A stretch of DNA of 64,000 nt, taken from NCBI RefSeq assembly GCF_938039245.1, contig NZ_CALHVN010000040.1, forward strand, positions 62,001 through 126,000, written 5' to 3'. Positions 1-6,986 of the stretch are shown here, piece by piece. Below the pieces are notes generated by a model. That model was not told where the DNA came from and did no database searches. It saw nothing but the letters and a program-made list of their open reading frames with translations. A program made the position numbers and the translations under genes. The stretch comes from an uncultured Campylobacter sp. (lineage in GTDB: Bacteria > Campylobacterota > Campylobacteria > Campylobacterales > Campylobacteraceae). Each line of letters opens with the position of its first letter. Position 1 is the stretch's first letter.

Positions 1-445
1 GTTTAGGATAAAAGGTCTTTGGTCAGCAGATGATAGCCCTAACTCATCCATCTCATCATCGGTAGCGAAGTGCCCTTCATCCCTATGGCGCGTCCAAAAA
101 ACAGTTCGATACCCGAGGCGCTTCTCAAGGATTTGCACAACCTTTTCGATATCCTCACGAGTGTGAAAACCCCGCAAATTCACGGTAGCTTCCCAGTATA
201 TAGACTCAGAGTTATAGCTCGGTCGTCTCCCCGTCCGCGCTCGATAGGCGGCGTCAGCTTCGTCTTTCATCTTTTTAGCAAGAGCCCGAGCTTCAGAAAA
301 GAGCAAGAATATAAGAATATTCATTGTCTTTCGTCATTGCGCCTTGCACGTTTGAGGCTTGAAAACCCTGTCTAAAATCGTGCCAATACGCGAACTCCGA
401 TTTCATGGGGTCGATCCGAAAACAAGATTTAGCGTTGTTGTCCAT
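1..445 (-). pseudogene. MobV-like plasmid relaxase, partial and apparently frameshifted
   Basis: This would be a mobilization protein that nicks an origin of transfer. Two overlapping minus-strand frames make one plausible protein. The first runs from ATG at 445 to a TGA at 293-295 (50 codons, with a WHDFR motif and a conserved-looking Asn). The second is open from ~324 to the window edge and contains YWEATVNL and HRDEGHF, which resemble the HxDExxPH motif of MobV/Pre relaxases. Removing one base in the A4 run at 297-300 (T4 on the coding strand) fuses the frames into a smooth helix, whereas a separate start at 324 would give an unlikely hydrophobic N-terminus. AAGGA lies before the ATG at 445. 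The C-terminus lies outside the window. The family call is inferred from motifs. The frameshift could be real decay or a sequence error. Confidence 0.5.
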
Positions 446-468
446 AGTTTTTTTTCCTTAAATATGGT

Positions 469-477
469 ATTATCGCA
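469..477 (-). promoter_or_regulatory. Extended -10 promoter of the relaxase gene
   Basis: The minus strand reads TGCGATAAT, an extended -10 box, about 24 bases before the ATG at 445, with AAGGA in between. A very similar sequence (TGCAATAAT) sits upstream of the rep gene at 2535-2543, and the DNA around the two sites is also alike, suggesting duplicated promoters in this element. Confidence 0.5.
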
Positions 478-483
478 TTTATA

Positions 484-512
484 TTTTTTTAGGGGTCTTG
501 CGCCCCTAAAAA
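484..512. terminator. Bidirectional terminator-like hairpin
   Basis: A perfect 11-bp stem (TTTTTTAGGGG paired with CCCCTAAAAAA) encloses a 7-base loop. T and A runs flank it, so it could end transcription from either side. It sits just upstream of the relaxase promoter and would insulate it from the coiled-coil gene, or it could be part of an origin of transfer. Confidence 0.55.
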
Positions 513-530
513 ACGAGCGTCGCTTTATGC

Positions 531-571
531 GATTAGTGAGCTCACTAATCAGCTACAGCAAAGCCGTAGCT
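531..571. repeat. 20-bp perfect palindrome followed by a small hairpin; candidate oriT region
   Basis: Bases 531-550 form a perfect palindrome (GATTAGTGAG/CTCACTAATC). It is followed at 551-571 by a second inverted repeat, AGCTAC and GTAGCT around a 9-base loop. Such structures upstream of a relaxase gene are typical of origins of transfer, but no nic site can be recognised. Confidence 0.4.
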
Positions 572-587
572 GAAAGTTCGCCCGCAA

Positions 588-599
588 GGGGGGGGGGGG
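588..599. repeat. Homopolymer of 12 G
   Basis: Twelve consecutive G on the plus strand begin right after the TAA stop (600-602) of the minus-strand coiled-coil gene. Poly-G tracts of this length are the classical phase-variable contingency loci of Campylobacter. This one is intergenic, so a length change would alter spacing in the relaxase upstream region and not a reading frame. Confidence 0.85.
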
Positions 600-905
600 T
601 TACGCAGTGGTAGAGTTCGAGAGCTCGAACTTTTTAGCAAGCGCCTCAACTTCAGCACGCTCTTCCTCGATTTTAGCCATAGCTTTTTTGGCGTTTTCCA
701 AAGCGTTTTTCGCCTTAGCCTCGCGTTTATCAATGCTCTTGAGTTTAGTAACAAGAGCATTCAAGTCTTTAAGTAATTTTGCACGGGGACTAAGCTCTTT
801 TTTCTCTTTTTGTTCCGCAGGTTTTTGCTCTTGAGGTTGAGCGGTTTTTTGGCTCTGCGTTTGCGCTAGAGCGACGTTTTGGTTAGGTTTTTGGAAATTT
901 TCCAT
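600..905 (-). CDS. Small charged coiled-coil protein of the plasmid-like element
   Basis: This is a 101-residue protein of unknown function. Residues ~1-35 are rich in Gln, Pro and Lys and probably disordered. Residues ~40-93 are a Lys/Glu/Ala heptad-type helix predicted to form a coiled coil. It lacks a signal peptide or membrane segment. It lies between rep and the relaxase on the same strand, a position where small plasmid-encoded accessory or mobilization proteins often sit, but no family is recognised. AGGAG lies before the ATG, and a TATAAT box at 933-938 (minus strand) can serve as its promoter. The stop codon abuts the 12-G tract. Confidence 0.65.
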   Translation of the reverse strand: MENFQKPNQNVALAQTQSQKTAQPQEQKPAEQKEKKELSPRAKLLKDLNALVTKLKSIDKREAKAKNALENAKKAMAKIEEERAEVEALAKKFELSNSTTA

Positions 906-932
906 CTAAAACTCCTTTATTTTTTTGATTTA

Positions 933-938
933 ATTATA
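933..938 (-). promoter_or_regulatory. -10 box for the coiled-coil gene
   Basis: The minus strand carries an exact TATAAT about 28 bases before the ATG at 905. No convincing -35 is seen, as is common in Campylobacter. Confidence 0.45.
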
Positions 939-981
939 AAAGCATGATAGATCAAAAGTCATTTAAAAGTGCTAGTTTTTT

Positions 982-2493
982 TTAAACAACCGTCGGTATT
1001 AAATCATCAGGCGCAAAGAGGCAAGGCTCGGCGACTTTTTGCGACTCGCTTTCCTTTATTTTTAACGGCGATTTTTCGAAAATCGGCGTGCGCTTTTGTT
1101 TCGGAAAAAGTTCGCCGAGCTTTTGATATTTTTCGCGTAAGCCAAGCTCCCAATACTCCTCCGTATCCAAAAGCTCGTCAACTATTGCATCGCAGGCTCC
1201 ACCATGTAAGCCACTCATTAAGCCTTTCTGCCACAAATCCGTATGCCAAGTTTCATAAATTTCTGTCTTTATTTCGCCAAAAATATCGCGGTGCAAGTGA
1301 TAGTTATATAGCTGTTGAATATTGTCTGCGCCGTATTCGCGGGCGAGCGCCAGATCTGCGCGAGCTTGTTTTTGTTGCGCCCGTCGTTGCTCTTGATGTC
1401 GCTCAAAAACGAAATTCAGATATGCACTTGCACGAGCGGGGGACAAGCTAGGCGTTAAACCATTTTGGTAATTTGAAAAAAGCGTGCGAATCAAACAGAC
1501 TAATCCGTTTTTATTTTTTTGCTTTTTTGCGGCAATTTTTAAGGCTTTTAGTTGCCGTTCAGAGAGAAAAACCCGGCAGTTGCTAGCGTGATACCGTTCG
1601 CCATTTGCGGCGCGCAGGTCGCAATCAAGAGGGTTTAGGTTTTCTTTTTTACCGTTCTTTTTGGGCTTACGTTTTTTCTTTATCGAAGTTGGAAAAATCA
1701 CAACCTTTTCAAGAATATAAGGGGCTTTGGTTTCTTTATTTATCGCATTCGCAGCCCTTGCACGATTCTTTTTAACCCCAAAAGTGTTGTTCCATGTTTC
1801 AAGCAATTCATTCATAAATACGTCGAGCTCAATATACGCATTTGGATATTTGCGAGCCATTTTAAAATTTTGCGCGCTGTGTAGAATTTTTCCCTCTTGC
1901 AAGCCTTTTATTTTATCGCATTTATAGACCCGTTTCTTGCCGTTTTCCCATTCGCTCGCGGTCTTTCTAAGTAACTTTGAAACATCATAACCGAGGATTT
2001 GCGCCGTTTTTTGTTTTAGGTGCCACTCGCCCGTACCTTCCTTGAATAAATACTCGGGGCTTAGGACTTCGACTGATACAGCCTTGCGGCTTAAATATCG
2101 CTCCAGAATGGCCGCAATTTTATGGAGATGCAAAGGCAGGCAAAAGACCATGGCATGGATATGCGGCATACCGCCCCTATGGGATTCAAAGACGTAACTG
2201 ACAAAGATCGGATATTGCTCTAGCGCTTTCTCGATAAATGTTTTTAGATATTTTTCGAGAGCTCGCGCAGCTTCGACGGCAGTCATACGGCCGCAGGTTC
2301 CACGCTTGCGAATGCCCGAGTTGTCAAGCGTGATAGCTATGCCCAAGGCGGTAAAGCCGATTTTTTCGAGAGTTTTTGAAACGTCTATAGTTCGAAGGCG
2401 GACTTCCCGACCAATGCTAGAACGGGCGAGCAGATCGTCGCTGACAACCTCGCCGTCATCTATGCTTAAAAATTTTCTATCGATAGTCGCCAT
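982..2493 (-). CDS. HUH-type rolling-circle replication initiator-like protein
   Basis: This is a 503-residue protein, probably the replication initiator of the left element. Around residue 110 the sequence GGMPHIHAMVF has the His-hydrophobic-His core of HUH endonucleases (motif 2). Around residue 168 ILGYDVSKLLRK offers a candidate catalytic Tyr with a following Lys (motif 3). The C-terminal half is basic, without a recognised helicase domain. Rep proteins of this kind nick one strand and attach covalently to the 5' end. The assignment rests on these motifs and on the neighbours (relaxase, integrase). The start at 2493 has no strong Shine-Dalgarno sequence. An extended -10 lies at 2535-2543. 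A relaxase or a transposase of the HUH class is the alternative. Confidence 0.6.
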   Translation of the reverse strand: MATIDRKFLSIDDGEVVSDDLLARSSIGREVRLRTIDVSKTLEKIGFTALGIAITLDNSGIRKRGTCGRMTAVEAARALEKYLKTFIEKALEQYPIFVSYVFESHRGGMPHIHAMVFCLPLHLHKIAAILERYLSRKAVSVEVLSPEYLFKEGTGEWHLKQKTAQILGYDVSKLLRKTASEWENGKKRVYKCDKIKGLQEGKILHSAQNFKMARKYPNAYIELDVFMNELLETWNNTFGVKKNRARAANAINKETKAPYILEKVVIFPTSIKKKRKPKKNGKKENLNPLDCDLRAANGERYHASNCRVFLSERQLKALKIAAKKQKNKNGLVCLIRTLFSNYQNGLTPSLSPARASAYLNFVFERHQEQRRAQQKQARADLALAREYGADNIQQLYNYHLHRDIFGEIKTEIYETWHTDLWQKGLMSGLHGGACDAIVDELLDTEEYWELGLREKYQKLGELFPKQKRTPIFEKSPLKIKESESQKVAEPCLFAPDDLIPTVV

Positions 2494-2534
2494 ACAAGGC
2501 CCCGATTTTATAAGGATTTAAGCGACTTTTGGAT

Positions 2535-2543
2535 ATTATTGCA
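2535..2543 (-). promoter_or_regulatory. Extended -10 promoter of the rep gene
   Basis: TGCAATAAT on the minus strand lies ~42 bases before the rep start. The surrounding bases resemble those of the relaxase promoter at 469-477. Confidence 0.4.
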
Positions 2544-2597
2544 TTGTATTTTTTATGTGAGGGGCAAGGCTCCAAAATCTGCCCCCCCCAAAAACAA

Positions 2598-3853
2598 TCA
2601 GTCATCATTACATTCAACCCCTAGCAAGACTTCTTTAAAATTAAACAACGAGAGTAGATAACGATCCCACCACTCCGCGAGCTCTCGCAGCATATCTTGA
2701 ATCTCGATATCGTCATATCGCAAATCGGTATATGCAGCCTCTACGTCGTTCATGCTAGGAATATGGCTCATATACATTTCGATAATATAGTTTGGGATTC
2801 CATGATTTACATCTGCTTCATAGCAAAGGTTTTAAAACTTCCTCGCAAGCCATGCTTCGTGATATTTGCCATCTTTTTTAATAAATAATTGATGACTTGG
2901 TCGGCAACGCCGTCAAAAACTAGCCCCTTACCGTTTGATTTTTCAAGCTTTTTCAAATATGTCAAAAGTTCAATCATAGTACCGCTTAGCGGAAGTATAA
3001 AATCTTGACGGCTTTTTTCGGTTTTTAATTCGCCCTTCATTCTTGACTTATCAAACTTTACGAGCTTTTTATCCCAATCGATATCCTCCCACCGTAACCC
3101 AAAAATATTCATACTACGCAAAGCAGTCTCAAGGCCAAAAAGAACTAAAATTCTTTTCTTTAGGGCTATTTTAGGCGTTAAGCAAATATTTTCGAGCAAT
3201 TTTTTCAAATCTTGCGGATTAACTATTTTTGGGTGATGTTCGGTATTTTTCTTGTTCGGTACCTCGTAATCGTTGTTAAATTTGTAGGTTTCAAGGACGT
3301 TTTCGGCGATCCAATTATTTTTTTTCGCAAATTTAAGGACGTTGTCGATGACATAAAAGAGCTTCACATTAGTTGCAGGAATATGCTCGCAGACGTTAAA
3401 AATTTGAAGTTTAAGATCGCTTACGGAAATATCGGAGATATCCATATCCGCAAGACTCGTGTTTAGGATATGTTTATTGGTTCGAACTTTATAACTATGG
3501 ATAGTTTTGTCTTTAAACCTAAGCGGGTTTTTCTTTATAAACTCCGCCCAAACCTCTCTAAAGGTTCGAGCGTTTCGCGGTTCTTCCTCTTGGTTGACAT
3601 AGCTAGCGCCTTTTTTAAACGCAGCTTCAAAGGTTATATACGGTATTTCCCCGATTTTCACGAACACGGCTTTTCCGTTTTGCGGAGAGTAAAAGCGAAT
3701 AACTTTCTTGCCTTTTGGGGGGACTTCCAATTTAAATTTTGGATAGCCGGGGATTGAATAACGGACGGTGTAGTTTTTACCGCCCGTATCTTGCCTTAAA
3801 ATCCACTCATCGACTTGTTTAAAAGTCATAATAGAGTTTTTTGTTTTTGCCAT
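2598..3853 (-). pseudogene. Tyrosine integrase of the left element, broken by a one-base frameshift
   Basis: This is a site-specific recombinase. The N-terminal ~340 residues are open from the ATG at 3853 (preceded by AAGGA; a second in-frame ATG at 3862 fits the ribosome site less well). They hold a SAM-like core-binding domain, the first catalytic Arg (ALRSMNIFGLRWEDID) and HGLR, the His-x-x-Arg box. The frame then stops at a TAA soon after. In the adjacent frame the rest of the catalytic domain follows at once: MYMSHIP, with the second His, and AAYTD, with the nucleophilic Tyr, ending at TGA 2598-2600. One missing base near 2823 explains both. The protein would be ~415 residues. It is either inactive or a sequence error. 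Confidence 0.8.
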
Positions 3854-3918
3854 AGCAAACATCCTTAAAAAAGATATAGGTTTTTGCCTATTCAGATTAA
3901 TTATAAGATGTTGACTAA

Positions 3919-3982
3919 CTATACAAATCTATACAAAAATAACCGTAAAAAGAGGTATTTTCACCCAATGCGATAATTATCG
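3919..3982. repeat. Tandem 10-bp repeats and palindrome between the left integrase and the att core
   Basis: CTATACAAAT and CTATACAAAA follow each other directly at 3919-3938, and a perfect 12-bp palindrome, CGATAATTATCG, lies at 3971-3982. Their place between an integrase start and the tRNA-derived repeat suits integrase arm-binding sites or an operator. No binding evidence exists. The whole stretch 3854-4306 has no gene apart from this and the att sequences. Confidence 0.4.
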
Positions 3983-4073
3983 GATTAGATGTATTGACAT
4001 TACCTTTTTTATTTGTTATATGCGTCTATTAGGGAATTTCGTCAGGCTTTTTAAACTTGAGATTTCGGGATAA

Positions 4074-4134
4074 ATGGTGCCCGAGGTCGGACTCGAACCG
4101 ACACAAGGTTGCCCTTACCAGATTTTGAGTCTGG
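4074..4134 (-). repeat. Left attachment repeat: 3' half of tRNA-Leu
   Basis: These 61 bases are identical to 19827-19887, which covers the anticodon arm to the CCA end of the intact tRNA-Leu gene. The 5' half of the tRNA is missing here, so this is not a gene but an att copy made by integrase-mediated insertion. It also lies just upstream of the left element's integrase, so it could be a shared boundary between two elements. Confidence 0.9.
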
Positions 4135-4246
4135 GTCTTTACTAGACTATAGATTATTATAACTTTCTATAAATACCCTATTTTACGCTATTTTAGTATA
4201 TTTATAATTTCCTTATAAGCGACAATTTTATACAATTTGCTATAAA

Positions 4247-4270
4247 AATGTGTACCCCAATGTGTACCCT
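4247..4270. repeat. Two tandem 12-bp repeats, candidate integrase arm sites
   Basis: AATGTGTACCCC and AATGTGTACCCT lie head to tail between the left att repeat and the integrase start. A third copy with one change (AATGTGCACCCT) lies at 19756-19767, near the other end of the island. Repeats at both ends near the att core are typical of arm-type binding sites for a tyrosine integrase. Confidence 0.5.
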
Positions 4271-4306
4271 AACAAAAATTTGATCATATAGATATAGGAT
4301 TTTGCT

Positions 4307-5482
4307 GTGGCGGATAAGCTGATTAAAGTCAATCTTGATAATGCGGATTGTAAAAACATATATTTTGTAAATAATGACGATTTGTTCGCTGGAAAAGAGA
4401 TCGTAAAAGCTCCAACTTACATTAGTAGAGACTATAAATTGATATTAAGAATTACTATTGTAAATATTAGCGGCATGAGAACTCAAACCAAGAAAACGTA
4501 TTCCTTTAATAAAAAAATCACTTTCTTGCAAGCAATTAAGGAGGTGGCGTCAAAAAGAGAAGGGCTTTTGAGCAAGCTCAAAGAGGGTAAGCATAAAGAG
4601 ATAAAAATAAAAATACCGACATTAAGTCAGGCGTGGGGCAGATATATGGATATGAAGAAAAATCAACTATCCTCAAATACGCTTGCTTCCTATAATCTAT
4701 TTACAAATAAATGGATACTGTCTGATTCTAAGCTAGCCAAAACGCCTATAACCCACATTACCACCGAAATGCTGCAAAGCATAGTGAATAAAATGCTAGA
4801 TTTAGGTATGAGCCCTAGAACCTCAAAATCTGTTAAAGAAGCTCTTAGGCCTATGTTTAACCTGTATGTTTTGGAGGGTATGGTTAAAACTAACCCAGCT
4901 AGCTTGATTCAAATACCTAAATTTGACAATCAGGTAAATGTTGAATTAGACGACGAAAAAATAAGAGAGCTATACGATGCGCTATATAGTTACCCTGTAG
5001 AGCCGTTTAGAAGTATATTTGTGTGGCTTTCGCATGGCAGAAGACTAAATGAGGTTTTGAGTTTAGAGTGGAGAGATATAAATATACCAAATGGCATATA
5101 TAATATTAGATACGAAAATAATAAAGTTAGAAAGCCTATGACTTATAAATTAAGCAATGAGCTTTTAGAAACCCTTGACAATATCGATAGGCAAGAAAGT
5201 GGCTATATATTTCACGCCATAACAGATAAGAGTAAAAAAATAGATAAAAATACGATCAGACCTCATTGGGAAAAGATATTAGCAAAGCTTGGGATAAAAA
5301 TTAGAATTCACGATTTAAGGCACTTGATAGGCGGAGTTTTGGTTTCGGAGGGTAAAACGTTAGAGCAGATAGCTTCTATACTAGGCCATACTTCTACAAA
5401 TGTTACAAAAAGATATTCAAAGGTCAGAAGAGAAGTGGCTGCCGAAAGCCTAGATGATTTTTTTAAAAGAGTAAAAAAATAA
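4307..5482 (+). CDS. Tyrosine-type integrase of the island
   Basis: This 391-residue phage-type integrase catalyses insertion at tRNA-Leu. The N-terminal ~100 residues include an arm-binding-like domain. A core-binding SAM-like domain spans ~105-200 and the catalytic domain ~220-385. Visible catalytic residues are the Arg in HGRRLNEVLSLEW, HDLRH (His-x-x-Arg), GHTSTNVTKRY with the second His, and the nucleophilic Tyr. All are present and the length is normal, so it should be active. It starts with GTG, with AGGA eight bases upstream. It lies 172 bases inside the left att repeat. It is only distantly like the broken integrase at 2598-3853, so the two elements came separately. Confidence 0.93.
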   Translation: MADKLIKVNLDNADCKNIYFVNNDDLFAGKEIVKAPTYISRDYKLILRITIVNISGMRTQTKKTYSFNKKITFLQAIKEVASKREGLLSKLKEGKHKEIKIKIPTLSQAWGRYMDMKKNQLSSNTLASYNLFTNKWILSDSKLAKTPITHITTEMLQSIVNKMLDLGMSPRTSKSVKEALRPMFNLYVLEGMVKTNPASLIQIPKFDNQVNVELDDEKIRELYDALYSYPVEPFRSIFVWLSHGRRLNEVLSLEWRDINIPNGIYNIRYENNKVRKPMTYKLSNELLETLDNIDRQESGYIFHAITDKSKKIDKNTIRPHWEKILAKLGIKIRIHDLRHLIGGVLVSEGKTLEQIASILGHTSTNVTKRYSKVRREVAAESLDDFFKRVKK

Positions 5483-5506
5483 AATCTATCGCCACTGATA
5501 AAATAT

Positions 5507-5806
5507 CTACGCGCTAATAACGCTTATCGGTTTTATGGCTTCCAGCTCGGCTTTTTGCCTATTTTTGCTTTCTCTTAGCTCTATATCGCTTTGTAAATTA
5601 ATAAAAAATCCGTCGGACATCGAGAAGTATCTTGAGAGCCTCAAGGCCGTATCTATAGATACTCTGCGTCTTCCATGTAAAATATCTTGTATGCGAGAAA
5701 CCGGTAAATCTATATCTTTGGCTAGTCTATATGCCGATAGGCCGTAAGGTTCCATAAATTCGCTAGCTAAAATTTCTCCTATCGTAGGAAGAGGTATTCT
5801 ATCCAT
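5507..5806 (-). CDS. higA: HigA-family antitoxin, XRE HTH protein
   Basis: This 99-residue DNA-binding antitoxin neutralises the HigB toxin and represses the operon. Residues ~5-80 match the HigA/VapI HTH: an N-terminal PTIGEIL followed by ASEFMEPYGLSAYRLAKDI, then SRIQDILHGRRRVSIDTA and the LSRYF helix typical of this family. It starts nine bases after the higB stop with an AAGGAG ribosome site. The toxin-first order is characteristic of higBA. It may help keep the island in the population. Confidence 0.9.
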   Translation of the reverse strand: MDRIPLPTIGEILASEFMEPYGLSAYRLAKDIDLPVSRIQDILHGRRRVSIDTALRLSRYFSMSDGFFINLQSDIELRESKNRQKAELEAIKPISVISA

Positions 5807-5815
5807 AACTACTCC

Positions 5816-6100
5816 TTAATGATAATCCACTATTTGCACGTCGCAAAAATCGTTTTTGTTTTCTAACTTAAAACAAATGCGCCATTTGTCGTTTATTCTT
5901 ATACTATACTCATCTTTTCTATCACCTATTAGTTTTTCTAGGCGATTGGACGGCGGGGAACGCAAATCGTTTAAATTATCCGCATTGTTTATCATCAAGA
6001 GTTTGCGCAAAGCCTTTTGCTGTACATCGGGCGGAAACTTTTTTGAAAAAGTTTCATTGTATATAAGCTCGGTCTCTTTGTCTGCAAAACTCTTTATCAT
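5816..6100 (-). CDS. higB: HigB/RelE-family toxin
   Basis: This 94-residue mRNA interferase is of the HigB type, cutting mRNA at the ribosome. The ORF shows the family pattern: an N-terminal helix, SPPSNRLEKLIGDRKDEYSI, then INDKWRICFKL, and a C-terminal VQIVDYH. It is the first gene of the higBA operon, with a strong promoter (6109-6137). Length is normal. Activity is inferred from family. Confidence 0.9.
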   Translation of the reverse strand: MIKSFADKETELIYNETFSKKFPPDVQQKALRKLLMINNADNLNDLRSPPSNRLEKLIGDRKDEYSIRINDKWRICFKLENKNDFCDVQIVDYH

Positions 6101-6108
6101 AGTTAAGG

Positions 6109-6137
6109 ATTATACACGAAATTCAGGTATAAGTCAA
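6109..6137 (-). promoter_or_regulatory. Sigma70 promoter of higBA
   Basis: On the minus strand TTGACT (6132-6137) and TATAAT (6109-6114) are separated by 17 bases, very near consensus. The start ATG at 6100 follows only nine bases after the -10, so the transcript would have almost no leader, as often seen in autoregulated toxin-antitoxin operons. Confidence 0.75.
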
Positions 6138-6156
6138 TATGTTTTATTTTTTAAAA

Positions 6157-6193
6157 ATATTCACTCGTTCGGCTTGACCGAACGAGTGAATAT
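6157..6193 (-). terminator. Rho-independent terminator of the hsdMSR-ygjP operon
   Basis: A perfect 16-bp stem (6157-6172 with 6178-6193) with loop CTTGA is followed on the minus strand by TTTTT. It lies ~100 bases past the stop of the last gene of the restriction operon and before the higBA promoter. Confidence 0.8.
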
Positions 6194-6296
6194 AAGATTA
6201 TTTGTATAATTTTCATTTTTAGTATTTTGGCTATCAAATCTACGTTGCGAATGCTTGCTTTAATAATTTTTAGCATCAAATTTCAAAGGCGTTGTA

Positions 6297-6986
6297 TTAT
6301 TTTAAATTTTCTAGTGGCAATGCGTTTAGCATATTTTTGATCGTTCGCCAGTTTGGCAAAAACCTATCCATGTATGCTATGAAATTTTTATTATGGTGTC
6401 TTTCTAGCATATGCACAAGCTCATGAACGACTATGTATTCTAGGCATTCTAGCGGTTTTTTTGCGAGTTCGTAGTTGATAACAATATTGCCATCTTTTAT
6501 ATTACAACTTCCCCATTTGGTTTTCATTTTTAGGATTCTTATGGAGCTTGATTTTACTCCGATTTTTGTTTCCCAAATTTCTAGTATTTTTGCGATTTTT
6601 GTCCTTAGTTCATTTCGGTAGAATTTTTCTAAAATTCGTTTTCTGCTTTCAAAATTTCCGCCATCTTGCACGCTTAGTACCATCTTATTATGCTTTACCG
6701 TCACGCCGCCGACCCCGTTTATTACCTGCATTAGATACCGCTCGCCCCACAGATAATGACTTTCGCCGCTTACTATCTCTCTTGCACCTATGCGCTCTTG
6801 CGAGTTATAAATATTTTGATGTTTACGTATCCATGCGAGCCTGCCAGCCACAGCCATGCGAATTCTATCATCACTCGCATCAAACGGCGCACTTACTTTT
6901 ACTTCGCCATTTGGCGGCATTACAGAGATGTGTAGATTTTTTATGTCTTTTCGCGTTACTGCAACATCAATCGAGCCTATTTTCAT
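6297..6986 (-). CDS. YgjP-like zinc metallopeptidase (DUF45/SprT-like)
   Basis: This is a 229-residue protein of the YgjP family, which is often found beside type I restriction genes. The zinc-binding HExxH signature is clear as HELVHMLERHHNKNF (~residues 186-200), with a third ligand His in the same helix region. The upstream motif WGSCN.KDGNIVINYEL is also typical. It overlaps the hsdR stop by four bases (ATGA), so it is translated with the restriction operon. The role is unknown. A proteolytic control of HsdR is possible, since restriction alleviation by proteolysis is known for type I systems, but this is inference. Confidence 0.85.
   Translation of the reverse strand: MKIGSIDVAVTRKDIKNLHISVMPPNGEVKVSAPFDASDDRIRMAVAGRLAWIRKHQNIYNSQERIGAREIVSGESHYLWGERYLMQVINGVGGVTVKHNKMVLSVQDGGNFESRKRILEKFYRNELRTKIAKILEIWETKIGVKSSSIRILKMKTKWGSCNIKDGNIVINYELAKKPLECLEYIVVHELVHMLERHHNKNFIAYMDRFLPNWRTIKNMLNALPLENLK

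Noticed and set aside
545..760. 71-residue minus-strand ORF reading through the 12-G tract
   Set aside because: It is out of frame with the coiled-coil gene, has a Pro run translated from the tract and no ribosome site.
2582..2589. Run of 8 C as a phase-variable switch
   Set aside because: It lies between the integrase remnant and the rep promoter and is not inside a coding frame; too short for a firm claim, so mentioned only with the 12-G tract.
4074..4150. A second tRNA-Leu gene
   Set aside because: Only the 3' half is present. Beyond 4134 the sequence no longer pairs as D arm or acceptor 5' strand, so it is an attachment copy.
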